A DNA stretch of 64,000 nucleotides from Lederbergia citrisecunda (GTDB lineage: Bacteria > Bacillota > Bacilli > Bacillales > Bacillaceae_C): positions 1,189,001 to 1,253,000 of the forward strand of contig NZ_JAGYPJ010000001.1 in assembly GCF_018343695.1 (NCBI RefSeq). The letters run 5' to 3'. The notes beneath the pieces are model-generated. The model had not been told where the DNA came from. It searched no databases and saw only the letters and a list, made by a program, of their open reading frames with translations. The translations under genes were made by a program, and so were the position numbers. How positions within the stretch are numbered: position 1 is the stretch's first letter; every line of letters begins with the position of its first letter. Shown piece by piece: positions 55,359 to 64,000 of this stretch.

Positions 55359-56843
55359 TTATGATGAACTCTTTAAAGTGCCACTTTCATTACTTCTATT
55401 TTTTGAAACTAATTCTACAAAACGCTGTATTACTTCTGGACTGGTTAACGGACTAGGTTGATATTGTTTAATCTCGAAAGACTTACTTACAAGTATTCTT
55501 CCTGCTTCTAAGCTAGTAATTTTCTCCATAGATATAAGCTGCATTAGCAAATTTCCAATAGCTGTAGCTTCGACAGGACCGCTGCAGACGGTCTTTCTGC
55601 TTAAATCAGCAGTCAATTGGTTCAAGAACTCATTTTGTGAACCGCCGCCCACAATATAGAGCAGCTCAATATTCTCATCAACGATTTTTTCTAGATTCTG
55701 AATTGCAACCGCATACATTATCGCTAAATTATAAAATACAGCTGCCGCAAGTTCTCCTGCAGTTTTTGGTATAACTTGGTTTGTCTCTAAGCAATATGCT
55801 TGAATCTCTTCAATCATGTTTTTGGGGTTTAGGAAACGATCGTCGTCAAAATTGATTAGTTGTTCATAGGGAGGCACTTGTTTTGCTTCCACTATAAGCT
55901 GTTCATAACTAATCTCTTCTGGCAAATTGCGCTGGACCTCTTGTAAGATCCACATGCCCATAATGTTTTTCAAAAACCTATATGTTCCGAAAGCTCCCCA
56001 TTCATTCGTGTAATTTTCTTTAAAAGATGCTTCAGTGATGATTGGTGAATCCAGTTCCATTCCAAGAAGGGACCATGTGCCGCTGCTTAAATATGCCCAA
56101 TTTACACCTTTCCCTGGTGTACCAATAATGGCGGAAGCGGTATCATGCGATGCTATATTAATAATCTTACAGTTAGGTAATTCAAACTCTGGAAACCAAT
56201 CGTTTCGTAAAGTGCCAAGAACTGTACCGGGTTCAACAAGTGTTCCAAATTGCTCTGCCTTTACTGATATAGTTTCAAGCAGTTCGGAATCGAAAGTTCT
56301 CTTTTCAACGTTCATCAATTGCATCGTAGAAGCGTTAGTCACCTCTGCAACAGCTTTTCCTGTCAACCTGAATCCTAAATAATCAGGAACCATTAAAATT
56401 TTGTCTGTGGCATTCAATAATTCTTTATTTTCTTCATACAACTGGTAAATGGTATTAAATTGTAAAAATTGTATTCCCGTTTTTTCATAAATTTTTTCTT
56501 TCGAAATGATCTTTGTAACTTTTTCTATTGAATGATCAGTACGATGGTCTCGATAGGAAACAACATCTTGAAGTCGTTTCCCATCACTACCTACCAACGC
56601 ATAGTCTACTGCCCACGTATCAATCCCTACTGTGCAATCCTCATAACCAAGCGATTTGACAATTGATAAGCCTTGTAATATTTCTTTTAATAGATGGTCG
56701 ATATCCCAGAAATACGTTCCGTTTCTATTCGTAAATTCATTTGAAAATCTATAAATCTCTTGAATCTCTAGTTTATCATGAATTATTTTACCAGCGACTA
56801 AACGTCCGCTAGATGCGCCAATATCAACCGCAATATGGAGCAT
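55359..56843 (-). CDS. rhaB: rhamnulokinase
   Basis: 494 residues, FGGY kinase. VDIGASSGRLVAG at the N-terminus binds phosphate, TVGIDTWAVDYALVG carries the catalytic Asp region, and IVGGGSQNEFLNQLTADL binds adenosine near the end. It phosphorylates L-rhamnulose at C1. The ATG at 56841-56843 has GGAGGTG 8 bases upstream; a longer frame overlapping rhaEW is rejected. The gene starts about 26 bases after the rhaEW stop. Confidence 0.95.
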   Translation of the reverse strand: MLHIAVDIGASSGRLVAGKIIHDKLEIQEIYRFSNEFTNRNGTYFWDIDHLLKEILQGLSIVKSLGYEDCTVGIDTWAVDYALVGSDGKRLQDVVSYRDHRTDHSIEKVTKIISKEKIYEKTGIQFLQFNTIYQLYEENKELLNATDKILMVPDYLGFRLTGKAVAEVTNASTMQLMNVEKRTFDSELLETISVKAEQFGTLVEPGTVLGTLRNDWFPEFELPNCKIINIASHDTASAIIGTPGKGVNWAYLSSGTWSLLGMELDSPIITEASFKENYTNEWGAFGTYRFLKNIMGMWILQEVQRNLPEEISYEQLIVEAKQVPPYEQLINFDDDRFLNPKNMIEEIQAYCLETNQVIPKTAGELAAAVFYNLAIMYAVAIQNLEKIVDENIELLYIVGGGSQNEFLNQLTADLSRKTVCSGPVEATAIGNLLMQLISMEKITSLEAGRILVSKSFEIKQYQPSPLTSPEVIQRFVELVSKNRSNESGTLKSSS

Positions 56844-56868
56844 TGTTTTCACCTCCAACTCTTGATCT

Positions 56869-58938
56869 CTATCTTGTAAACGCTGCTGGGACTCCACCAT
56901 CAACCGTAATCATGCAACCCGTTGTTTTTTCAGCTTTAGATGATGCGAAAAAGGCAATTGATTCTGCGATATCGTTAGGATAAATATTCACTTTTAAAGT
57001 GGTACGCTTTCGATAATGCTCTTCAAGTTCATCTGGTCGAATTCCATAAGATGCCGCACGTTCTTCACGCCAACTGGAATCCCAAATAGCTGATCCTTGC
57101 AAAACTGCGTCAGGCAACACAGAGTTTACACGAATTCCATATTCCCCACCTTCGACAGCAATGCATCGTGCTAAATGGGTTTCGAGCGCTTTGGCAGAAC
57201 TATACGCTGTCACATTTTTACCAGCATACAAAGAGTTTTTGGAACCAACAAAAACCATATTTCCTCCGATACCTTGTTTTTTCATTTGTTTAAACGCCTC
57301 TCTAGCTACAAGGAAATATCCTGTTCCAAGGACATTAATATTTAAATTCCACTCATCTACACTCGTTTCATCGAATGGACTGGATGTGGCGAGTCCTGCA
57401 TTATTAACAATGATGTCTACTCCTCCATAAGTTAAAGCCGAACTTTCAAAGGCAGTTTTTACTTGTTGCTCGCTCGTTACATCCATTTTTATAGCATGAG
57501 CTCTTCCTTCGCCAAATGCATTATTTATTTCAGCCGCAAGTTTTTGAGCACCTTCAATATTTAAGTCCGCTATTATAACATGGGCTCCTTCTGATACTAA
57601 GAGGCGAGCAGTTGAACTACCGATTCCGCCGGCACCACCTGTAATCAATGCAACTTTACGGGAAAATTCTAGCTCTGGTGGAGCGAGCGTCAGTTTATAT
57701 AATTCGAGTGGCCAATATTCAATGTTGTATGATTCATTTTCGCTTAAAGAAACAAATTTCCCAAGAGTCGTTGCACCCTTCATTACTGCAACGGCACGGT
57801 GATAAAGGGCACCGCTAACTTTTGCCATAGCAAATGTTTTTCCTGTGTTAACCATCGCTATTCCAGGGATGAGAATGACTCTTGGAGCAGCTTCGAACAT
57901 TTGATCATTTTCACTTTTGTTTTTATTGAAATATTCTGTATATTCTTTTTTGAAACTATTTATTCCTTCAATAATTTTAGTCTTCAATGTTTCTACATCA
58001 TCAACATGAGGATCCCAATTAATATAAAGAGGTGTACGTTTTGTGTGAACTAAATGGTCAGGGCAAGCCGCACCCACTTGTGACAAATCCTTAGCATTGC
58101 AGCTATTCACAAATTGCAGAATTTCATCTGCATCATCATACGATAGGATCATTTTCTTTTCCTTACTGACTGCTCCTCTTATAATCGGCAACACTTCTGA
58201 TAAAATTTGTAAACGATTACTTTTTGGTAAGGATTTGTACCTTTGTCCTCCAAAATTTGATTCTTCGTTCATCATTCGCTGAATATAATCCTCAGCTTCG
58301 TTAATGATCGATAGGGTTTTTCCATAAGATTCTTGAGACGTTTTTCCCCACGTAACAAGTCCGTGTTTTTCCATTAATACAAGTTCCGCTGCAGGATTAT
58401 TTCGAACACCTTCTGCAATCATTTTGGAAAGCGTAAAACCAGGACGAATATAAGGAACCCACACGAAGCGGTCTCCATAAATTTCTTTTGCGATTTCTTT
58501 TCCGTTATCTGCACAACAAATGCTTATGATTGAGTCGGGGTGAGTATGGTCCACATGATTAAACGGTAAGAAAGCGTGCAGTAATGTTTCGATCGATGCA
58601 CGCGGATGTTGACTATCGATCATACAGTGAGCAAGATAGGCGACCATTTCTTCATCGGACATTTTCTCTCGTTCAAACAAAGGTCGTATGTCTTCCATTT
58701 TTAATCCTGTGAAGTTTTTAGCTTTCATAGTTGCGAGATCGGATCCGCTCCCTTTCACCCACATAACCTCAATTTCATTTCCACGAAAGTCTTTCTCGAC
58801 TGTTTTCATCGACGTATTACCTCCGCCCCAGTTACATATGGAACGGTTAGATCCGATTAAATTCGAACGATAAACAAGTTCCTCTACCCCTTGAGGTAAC
58901 GTTGAAGCATATTCTTGATCCCATACATTATTAACCAT
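56869..58938 (-). CDS. rhaEW: rhamnulose-1-phosphate aldolase / lactaldehyde dehydrogenase fusion
   Basis: 689 residues. The N-terminal class II aldolase domain (to about 420) has the zinc ligands in VDHTHPDSI and EKHGLVTWG. The C-terminal SDR domain (from about 430) has VALITGGAGGIGSSTARLL, the catalytic YSSAK and a C-terminal TTGCMITVDGGVPAAF. It splits L-rhamnulose-1-phosphate to dihydroxyacetone phosphate and lactaldehyde and then oxidises the aldehyde. Same layout as B. subtilis YuxG. GGAGGG precedes the ATG. First gene of the operon. Confidence 0.95.
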   Translation of the reverse strand: MVNNVWDQEYASTLPQGVEELVYRSNLIGSNRSICNWGGGNTSMKTVEKDFRGNEIEVMWVKGSGSDLATMKAKNFTGLKMEDIRPLFEREKMSDEEMVAYLAHCMIDSQHPRASIETLLHAFLPFNHVDHTHPDSIISICCADNGKEIAKEIYGDRFVWVPYIRPGFTLSKMIAEGVRNNPAAELVLMEKHGLVTWGKTSQESYGKTLSIINEAEDYIQRMMNEESNFGGQRYKSLPKSNRLQILSEVLPIIRGAVSKEKKMILSYDDADEILQFVNSCNAKDLSQVGAACPDHLVHTKRTPLYINWDPHVDDVETLKTKIIEGINSFKKEYTEYFNKNKSENDQMFEAAPRVILIPGIAMVNTGKTFAMAKVSGALYHRAVAVMKGATTLGKFVSLSENESYNIEYWPLELYKLTLAPPELEFSRKVALITGGAGGIGSSTARLLVSEGAHVIIADLNIEGAQKLAAEINNAFGEGRAHAIKMDVTSEQQVKTAFESSALTYGGVDIIVNNAGLATSSPFDETSVDEWNLNINVLGTGYFLVAREAFKQMKKQGIGGNMVFVGSKNSLYAGKNVTAYSSAKALETHLARCIAVEGGEYGIRVNSVLPDAVLQGSAIWDSSWREERAASYGIRPDELEEHYRKRTTLKVNIYPNDIAESIAFFASSKAEKTTGCMITVDGGVPAAFTR

Positions 58939-58954
58939 TCTGTCCCTCCAAATT

Positions 58955-59032
58955 TTTACTTGTTTGTTTTAGTATATACTATATTTGTTTATTTTTGAAT
59001 ACGTTTATTTATCTTTTGTTTGTTTCTGCAAA
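58955..59032 (-). promoter_or_regulatory. rhaEW promoter and repeated GTTTGTTT operator
   Basis: Minus strand: -35 TTCAAA, 17-bp spacer, -10 TATACT. The region carries CTTGTTTGTTTTAG, ATTTGTTTATTTTTG and CTTTTGTTTGTTTCTG on the plus strand, units also found before rhaR. The -10 box lies next to the first unit, so binding would block transcription. Confidence 0.55.
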
Positions 59033-59060
59033 CCAAAATACTTCGGTAAAAAAGATATAT

Positions 59061-59099
59061 AAAAAGACGGTTCAGTATTTATCTGATTACCGTCTTGGA
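59061..59099 (-). terminator. terminator, probably of the des operon
   Basis: Stem AAGACGGT/ACCGTCTT with inner CAG/CTG pairing and TTTTTATA on the minus strand. It lies 350 bp after desR; a further perfect 12-bp stem TTAGAAATGATA/TATCATTTCTAA at 59190-59222 lies between, with a poorer tail. No gene is visible in 58939-59445. Confidence 0.7.
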
Positions 59100-59445
59100 G
59101 AGAAAAAGATAGTATTCATTTTTTTAGGGAAGCAAATCTGCATTCTAGAATTTCTTTGTCTAACTACGTAATTATGAACAAGCTATCTTTTAGAAATGAT
59201 AACCTCTTCTTATCATTTCTAACTGCAGGCTAGTCTGAAATGGTCCCAATATCTAACAACTAAAGTAATACTTGCTCGTTTGATGAATATAGATTTTGGA
59301 CCAGGAAAGCGTTTAAAGCACCAATTTTTCACTTAGCCTAACGTGCTTTCTCATTATTAAATAGTCTACTTCTTTATTTGCCTTGTCAGGTCTCGATTCT
59401 ATTTATTCCTCATTGAATTGCTGCTTGAAACTTAATAATTATCCT

Positions 59446-60045
59446 TTATTTAAACCATCCTTTTTTCCTTGATTGGGTAATGGCTTCTATTCTGTTTGTT
59501 ACTTCAAGTTTATCCAAGATTTGTGAAATATAGTTTCGGACAGTGGCAGCCTTAATACTCAATTGATCTGCAATTTCCTTTGTGTTTTTTCCATCCGCAA
59601 CAAGCTCAAGGACCGCTTTTTCCCTAGTGGTGAGTGGGTTTTCTTCACTATAAACATCGTCCATAAGCTCTGGAGCATAAACCCTTCTTCCCGCCATGAC
59701 ACTCCGTATTGTATCAGCAAGTTCTTCACTTGGACTATCTTTTAATAAGTAGCCTTTAACTCCAGCCTTAATGGCTCGCTGAAAGTACCCAGTCCTTGCA
59801 AAAGTGGTTAATATGATCACTTTGCACCCTAATCCATTTAGTTCTTCAGCTGCTTCAAGCCCTGTTTTTTCAGGCATTTCAATATCCATTATACATATAT
59901 CAGGCTGATATTTACGGACAAGAGCTATTGCCTCTACTCCATTATTCGCCTTTCCAACCACTTCCATATCCTCTTCCAAATTGAGCAGTGAGCCTAATGC
60001 GCCCAACATCATTCTCTGGTCTTCCGCTATGACAATTCGAATCAC
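59446..60045 (-). CDS. desR: response regulator DesR, NarL type
   Basis: 199 residues. Receiver domain with the phosphorylated Asp in PDICIMDIEMPEKTG (about residue 54), Thr and Lys in VIILTTFAR and YLLKDSPSEEL, and a C-terminal LuxR-type helix-turn-helix NPLTTREKAVLELVADGKNTKEIADQL. Phosphorylated by DesK in the cold, it activates des. The start is GTG with AAGGAGG 8 bases before it. It follows desK by 12 bases. Confidence 0.92.
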   Translation of the reverse strand: MIRIVIAEDQRMMLGALGSLLNLEEDMEVVGKANNGVEAIALVRKYQPDICIMDIEMPEKTGLEAAEELNGLGCKVIILTTFARTGYFQRAIKAGVKGYLLKDSPSEELADTIRSVMAGRRVYAPELMDDVYSEENPLTTREKAVLELVADGKNTKEIADQLSIKAATVRNYISQILDKLEVTNRIEAITQSRKKGWFK

Positions 60046-60057
60046 TTCAGCTCCTCC

Positions 60058-61176
60058 TTAGCGGTTGTTTTTTATTATGTTAGGTACTGTCATCCTAATT
60101 AATGTTCCGTTACTACTATTTATATCAAGGTTTCCATTCACAAACTCTAAGCGTTCTTTCATTCCAAGCAATCCATTCCCCTTTGATAAATCTCTATCTT
60201 CAATACCTACACCGTTATCTTCAATTCTGATACAAATATCGTTCGTAGATTGCTCTATTGAAATTTTGCAGAAGGTGGCTTTACTATGTTTAACAACATT
60301 GGTAACGGCTTCCTTCATACACATACTAAGTATGTTCTCAAGGAATAAAGAGACATTGTTTAATTTAACTTCCTCTTCAATAATCAATTCAATCTCAGCC
60401 GCTTTTAGTATTTGCTTAACACGAACCAATTCTTCCTTTAAACGAATTCCACGCATTTGCGAAACCATATTCCTTACTTCATTTAACGCTGTTCTCGCAG
60501 TTTGCTGGACATCCCTTAACTCATTTCTTGCTTCTTCAGGATTTTTATATACTAGCTTTCTAGCTAAGTCACTTTTTAACCCAATAAGTGAGAGCCTTTG
60601 TCCTAAAGTATCATGAAGATCTCTAGCAATTCTCTGTCTCTCTTCTTGCTTGACAAGGTCAGAAATTCTTTTGTTCGCGTATTCGAGCTGTTGTTCAAGC
60701 TGTTCCTGTTTCTTGCGGTTATATAAATTAAAAGGAAGTAAAATGACACTCATCCATATAATAATGATAAATGGCAGCTGTGTTAAAAATAATTGATTTT
60801 GTATAACGACACTATAATTAATTGATATAGTCGTACATACTAAATGAATGATATATAAAGTTAAAAATGCAATTCGATTTTTTATGTTTCCATTATAATA
60901 AGCAATATAAAAGGCAAAATAGACAAATTGAAATATGATGGTCATCGTAATGGAAATGGCAATTAATATACTCGTCCAAAGATAGACTGGCCACTTTTTT
61001 GAAATAAACGCCAGTCTATATACGATAAAAAAGAGTATTGTTAATATGATTCCAGCGATAATTTCACTCGTAGACGAAGACTGAAAAATAAAATAGAAAG
61101 GTAAAACGGTAAAAAGACTCCAAATATAAGGGTTAATCCCAGAGCTTTTTAGAAATGACCATGGTTTCTTTTTCAT
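60058..61176 (-). CDS. desK: thermosensor histidine kinase DesK
   Basis: 372 residues. Four or five membrane helices up to about residue 155, then a coiled segment and the HPK7-type phosphorylation site ERQRIARDLHDTLGQRLSLI (His about 187), and the ATPase domain with DNGVGI and GNGLLGMKERL. In Bacillus DesK reads membrane thickness and fluidity and switches DesR. Order des-desK-desR is as in B. subtilis. Confidence 0.92.
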   Translation of the reverse strand: MKKKPWSFLKSSGINPYIWSLFTVLPFYFIFQSSSTSEIIAGIILTILFFIVYRLAFISKKWPVYLWTSILIAISITMTIIFQFVYFAFYIAYYNGNIKNRIAFLTLYIIHLVCTTISINYSVVIQNQLFLTQLPFIIIIWMSVILLPFNLYNRKKQEQLEQQLEYANKRISDLVKQEERQRIARDLHDTLGQRLSLIGLKSDLARKLVYKNPEEARNELRDVQQTARTALNEVRNMVSQMRGIRLKEELVRVKQILKAAEIELIIEEEVKLNNVSLFLENILSMCMKEAVTNVVKHSKATFCKISIEQSTNDICIRIEDNGVGIEDRDLSKGNGLLGMKERLEFVNGNLDINSSNGTLIRMTVPNIIKNNR

Positions 61177-61255
61177 ATTAAAAATACCTCAATTTATTAA
61201 AAAATGTAGCTCCTCTGTTATAATACCACAAAAGAGCTACACCACTTCATTTCAC

Positions 61256-62287
61256 TTATGCAGGAATGCGTGTACTTTTCTTTTTCTTTTCTTGGGAAAG
61301 ACCTTTCACTTCTTTAAAGCCAACAAATCTTTTCCCTTGTTCATCCCAAAGACGAAACTTAAGTGAACGTAGGCTAGTTTTAATCGTTATTGTCTGGACT
61401 TCCTGTAGTCGTTCATGATTATTATGGACTTCCTCAAGATAGTAGTTCGGGACTCTAGGACTTAAATGATGAACATGATGAAAACCAATATTCCCAGTAA
61501 GCCATTGGAGGACTTTAGGTAATTTGTAATACGAGCTACCATCCAATGCAGCCTTTACATAATCCCATTCATCTTGATTTTCAAAATACGAATCTTCAAA
61601 TTGGTGTTGTACGTAAAAAAGCCATATACCCAATGAACCAGAAATTAAGAAAATCGGTCCTTGAATTAGCAGGAAAGCTTGCCAGCCAATTGCCCAACAC
61701 AACAACCCAAAAATAGCGACGATTGAAATATTCGTTACGTATGTGTTTCTACGCTCTCTTGATCTAGCATTTTTAGTATTAAATCTGTATGCAATTAGAA
61801 ATATATAGATGGGACCAAGAACAAACATAACAAGCGGATTTCGATATAATCGATAAGCGAACTTTTTCAAAGTTGATGCTTCCATATATTCATTAACTGT
61901 AAGAACCCAAACATCACCAGTTCCTCTTTTATTCAAGTTACTACTAGTAGCATGGTGAATGGAATGGCTATGCTTCCATTGTTCATATGGACATAAAGTA
62001 AGTATCCCAGTTATGGTTCCTAGAATATTATTGGCATGACGGTTTTTAAAAAAGGAGCCGTGGCAGCAATCATGAAAAATAATGAATATTCGTACTAGAA
62101 AGCCAGCTGCAATGGTGCATATCACGAGTGTTAATAAATAAGAAATGGAAAGCGAAAAATAAGCTAAAATCCAAAGCGAAAAAAAAGGCAATAGCGTATT
62201 TATAACCTGTGTAATACTACTTTTTGTATTTGATTTTTCATAAGGAGCAATCTGTTTTCTTAAAAGTTTCGGATCTTGTTTAGACAT
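61256..62287 (-). CDS. des: membrane fatty-acid desaturase
   Basis: 343 residues with four membrane helices and the three histidine boxes of acyl-lipid desaturases: HDCCH (about 72-76), HSIHH (about 108-112) and HHVHH (about 272). It introduces a cis double bond into phospholipid acyl chains (delta-5 in B. subtilis) to restore fluidity in the cold. AAGGAG precedes the ATG. The upstream region has a DesR-like operator at 62359-62390, and desK follows. Confidence 0.93.
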   Translation of the reverse strand: MSKQDPKLLRKQIAPYEKSNTKSSITQVINTLLPFFSLWILAYFSLSISYLLTLVICTIAAGFLVRIFIIFHDCCHGSFFKNRHANNILGTITGILTLCPYEQWKHSHSIHHATSSNLNKRGTGDVWVLTVNEYMEASTLKKFAYRLYRNPLVMFVLGPIYIFLIAYRFNTKNARSRERRNTYVTNISIVAIFGLLCWAIGWQAFLLIQGPIFLISGSLGIWLFYVQHQFEDSYFENQDEWDYVKAALDGSSYYKLPKVLQWLTGNIGFHHVHHLSPRVPNYYLEEVHNNHERLQEVQTITIKTSLRSLKFRLWDEQGKRFVGFKEVKGLSQEKKKKSTRIPA

Positions 62288-62358
62288 TTAAGCATCTCCT
62301 TCCAGAGTCAATATGTACAATCATATACATAAGAAAAGGATAGTTGAAGGCATAAATG

Positions 62359-62390
62359 TCATGGACAAACCATGATAAATATCATGGTTT
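62359..62390. promoter_or_regulatory. DesR-like operator upstream of des
   Basis: Three alternating half-sites TCATGG, CCATGA and TCATGG at 62359, 62370 and 62382; the right pair sits in a perfect palindrome AAACCATGAT/ATCATGGTTT. A promoter TTCAAC-N17-TATGAT lies downstream on the minus strand, so the site is just upstream of -35, where the activator DesR is known to bind in B. subtilis. Confidence 0.7.
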
Positions 62391-62520
62391 CAAACTATAT
62401 GCATACGCTCTCTTTTTTGCGGTACTTATTGCTGGATACGCATCTCCGCATCACTGAAAGCATTATGACTCGAAAGTTAATATTTTCAACTAGCCCGTAT
62501 GTACGTTTAAATGATACTTT

Positions 62521-63057
62521 CTACAAAATGGAATTATGACGCTGTTGGTTCACTACTGGAATAAGCTTAGGTAAGTCTGAATAAATTTCTGCAATATCAT
62601 CGATACCCATTCTGACAAGACCGCTAGATGAAGGAGCAACAAAATCAACAACTCCCGAAATAACTGGAATTAATTGCTTTCCCCATTGAACATTTTTTCT
62701 ACCACTATATTCCTGGTATACTCCTTTTCCTACAAAGCATATAATTTTTGGTCGATATGTTCGTATTTTCGCTTTTAATAGCTCTCTTCCCAGCCGATAC
62801 TCTTCAGAAGAAATTTCCTTAGCATTTTTGGTTGGTCTAGCAACAATGTTGGTAAAACCATAACCGAGATTTAGTAATTTAAAGTCCTCAGTGGGTAAAT
62901 ATTTTCTATCAGTAATCCCTGCTTTGTATAATATGGACCAAAAACGGTTCGTAGGATTAGCGAAATGATGTCCGGTTTCACTTGACCGAATACTCGGGTT
63001 AAACCCTACAAACAAAACATCTAAATTTTCTTTTATATGATCGGGGATAGGTTTCAT
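62521..63057 (-). CDS. mug: mismatch-specific uracil/thymine DNA glycosylase
   Basis: 178 residues. The active-site segment GFNPSIRSSETGHHFANPTN (catalytic Asn in GFNPS) and SSSGLVRMG mark family 2 uracil-DNA glycosylases, which remove U or T opposite G. AAGGAG is 8 bases before the ATG. Single gene. Confidence 0.9.
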   Translation of the reverse strand: MKPIPDHIKENLDVLFVGFNPSIRSSETGHHFANPTNRFWSILYKAGITDRKYLPTEDFKLLNLGYGFTNIVARPTKNAKEISSEEYRLGRELLKAKIRTYRPKIICFVGKGVYQEYSGRKNVQWGKQLIPVISGVVDFVAPSSSGLVRMGIDDIAEIYSDLPKLIPVVNQQRHNSIL

Positions 63058-63204
63058 GTCATAATCTCCTTGTTAATCTTGATGGTATATTGACAAGTTA
63101 AATCGACTTCTTGTGCTACTCAATGCCGGATTTGGTTACTCTACTCCTCGAAAGACAAACGTTTTCAACTAGTATGAATGTAAATTATCTGCTATCAGAA
63201 TCAA

Positions 63205-63801
63205 TTATATATAATTATGATCCTTTAGATAACTTAGCACTTTGTCTACGGATGCTGTTACGGTTTCTTTATCGCTCTCAATTACAATTTCAGGATTAAT
63301 AGGTTCTTCGTACGGAGCATTCACTCCCGTAAAGTCATTAATTTCACCTAATCTAGCTTTTTTATATAATCCTTTCGGGTCCCGTCTTTCACATTCCTCT
63401 ATGCTGCATTTAACATATACTTCAATGAATTCATAGTGATCGACCAAATTTCGGACAAGTTCTCTATCTTTTCGATAAGGTGAAATAAAAGCAGTTAAAG
63501 TAATAATCCCTGCATCTACCAATAATCTAGACACTTCACCTATTCTACGAATATTTTCTGAACGATCTTCCGGACTAAATCCTAAATTTTTATTAAGTCC
63601 GTGCCTAATATTATCACCATCTAATACATATGTGCTCATTCCTAGTGCGAATAATCTTTTTTCAATTTCCACACAAAGTGTCGATTTACCTGAAGCAGAT
63701 AAGCCAGTAAACCATAAAATGGCACTTTTATGCCCGTGCAATGCTTGTCTATCTTTTTTACTTACATGTTGCTCATGCCATGTTACATTTGTTGATTTCA
63801 T
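63205..63801 (-). CDS. cysC: adenylyl-sulfate (APS) kinase
   Basis: 198 residues. P-loop GLSASGKST at about residues 33-41, [21 protein letters not shown], and [15 protein letters not shown]. It phosphorylates APS to PAPS in sulfate assimilation. AGGAG lies 8 bases before the ATG. It starts 15 bases after an SLC13-type permease gene that is cut by the window edge; the two are probably cotranscribed, consistent with sulfate uptake followed by activation. Confidence 0.94.
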   Translation of the reverse strand: MKSTNVTWHEQHVSKKDRQALHGHKSAILWFTGLSASGKSTLCVEIEKRLFALGMSTYVLDGDNIRHGLNKNLGFSPEDRSENIRRIGEVSRLLVDAGIITLTAFISPYRKDRELVRNLVDHYEFIEVYVKCSIEECERRDPKGLYKKARLGEINDFTGVNAPYEEPINPEIVIESDKETVTASVDKVLSYLKDHNYI

Positions 63802-63816
63802 TCATATTCTCCTTAT

Positions 63817-64000
63817 CTATATCCAAAAAGTATAGATCATAAAAACCGTCGAAAACATAACGATTATATTTAATGGAATTCCGATCTTTACATAGTCGAT
63901 AAACTTGTAGCCTCCTGGACCATAAACGATTAAGTTTGTTTGATAACCGATTGGTGTGGAGAAGCTAGCTGACGCTGCAATCGTAATTGCAAGAACTAAT
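63817..64000 (-). CDS. SLC13/DASS-family anion permease, C-terminal fragment
   Basis: The last 60 codons only. [39 protein letters not shown] is the conserved end of SLC13-type sodium/anion transporters, which contain this PIGYQTN substrate loop and a final helix ([18 protein letters not shown]). Sulfate is the likely substrate because cysC follows directly. The remainder lies beyond position 64000. Confidence 0.85.
   Translation of the reverse strand, partial: LVLAITIAASASFSTPIGYQTNLIVYGPGGYKFIDYVKIGIPLNIIVMFSTVFMIYTFWI

Overview
The window is AT-rich DNA with AGGAGG-type ribosome sites, many TTG starts, T-box leaders, a MntR box, a CcpA cre-like site, a Des/DesK/DesR cold-membrane system and sporulation-type promoters. 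Together these indicate a spore-forming member of the Bacillaceae (Bacillus in the broad sense). The species cannot be fixed from the window. No rRNA, tRNA or CRISPR array was seen.

Region 1 (1-3.1 kb) is a leftward arsenic-type operon: a cysteine-rich MarR regulator, an FAD/NAD(P) monooxygenase-like protein, a small unknown protein and an ArsN1-type N-acetyltransferase, followed by the first codons of an ArsR regulator. Matching palindromes lie in front of and behind the MarR gene. Region 2 (3.1-10.2 kb) is decayed accessory DNA. It holds a cluster of five 20-bp repeats resembling transposase-binding sites of Tn7-like elements, proC, a frameshifted tnsA remnant, a phosphotransferase, an arginase-family pseudogene, a lipoprotein, an ArsR-VOC pair with an apparently leaderless regulator mRNA, and two joined gene fragments. 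Region 3 (10.2-12.9 kb) has a methyltransferase, a MarR-paiA pair and a cupin.

Region 4 (13.1-21.9 kb) is a surface-polysaccharide cluster. A UDP-sugar 6-dehydrogenase, a Gfo/Idh dehydrogenase, a DegT aminotransferase and a left-handed beta-helix acyltransferase are the four enzyme types needed to turn UDP-GlcNAc into a UDP-2,3-diacetamido-uronic acid. An SDR epimerase, two paralogous glycosyltransferases and a DUF4855 protein accompany them. A divergent pair of sigma-K/sigma-E-like promoters at 20.39-20.54 kb suggests mother-cell expression and a spore-surface product.

Region 5 (22-37 kb) is mixed housekeeping: an esterase pseudogene, two small basic proteins, a T-box-controlled methionyl-tRNA synthetase, an ABC1-family kinase, HAD hydrolases, acetyltransferases, a manganese transporter with a MntR box, an L,D-transpeptidase, RlmN and a YpgQ-like HD hydrolase. 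Region 6 (37-45 kb) is a conserved but poorly understood membrane module: amidase lipoprotein, RDD protein, divergent SpoIIM-family protein, DUF58, MoxR ATPase, DUF4350, DUF4129 and a polytopic membrane protein. Region 7 (45-59 kb) carries an MsrA-MsrB lipoprotein, two cytoplasmic TIM-barrel-like proteins behind a cre-like site, murB, T-box-controlled argS and a rhamnose operon (rhaEW, rhaB, rhaA, rhaR) whose two promoter regions share GTTTGTTT motifs. Region 8 (59-64 kb) has des-desK-desR with a DesR-like operator, a mismatch DNA glycosylase, cysC and the end of an SLC13 permease.
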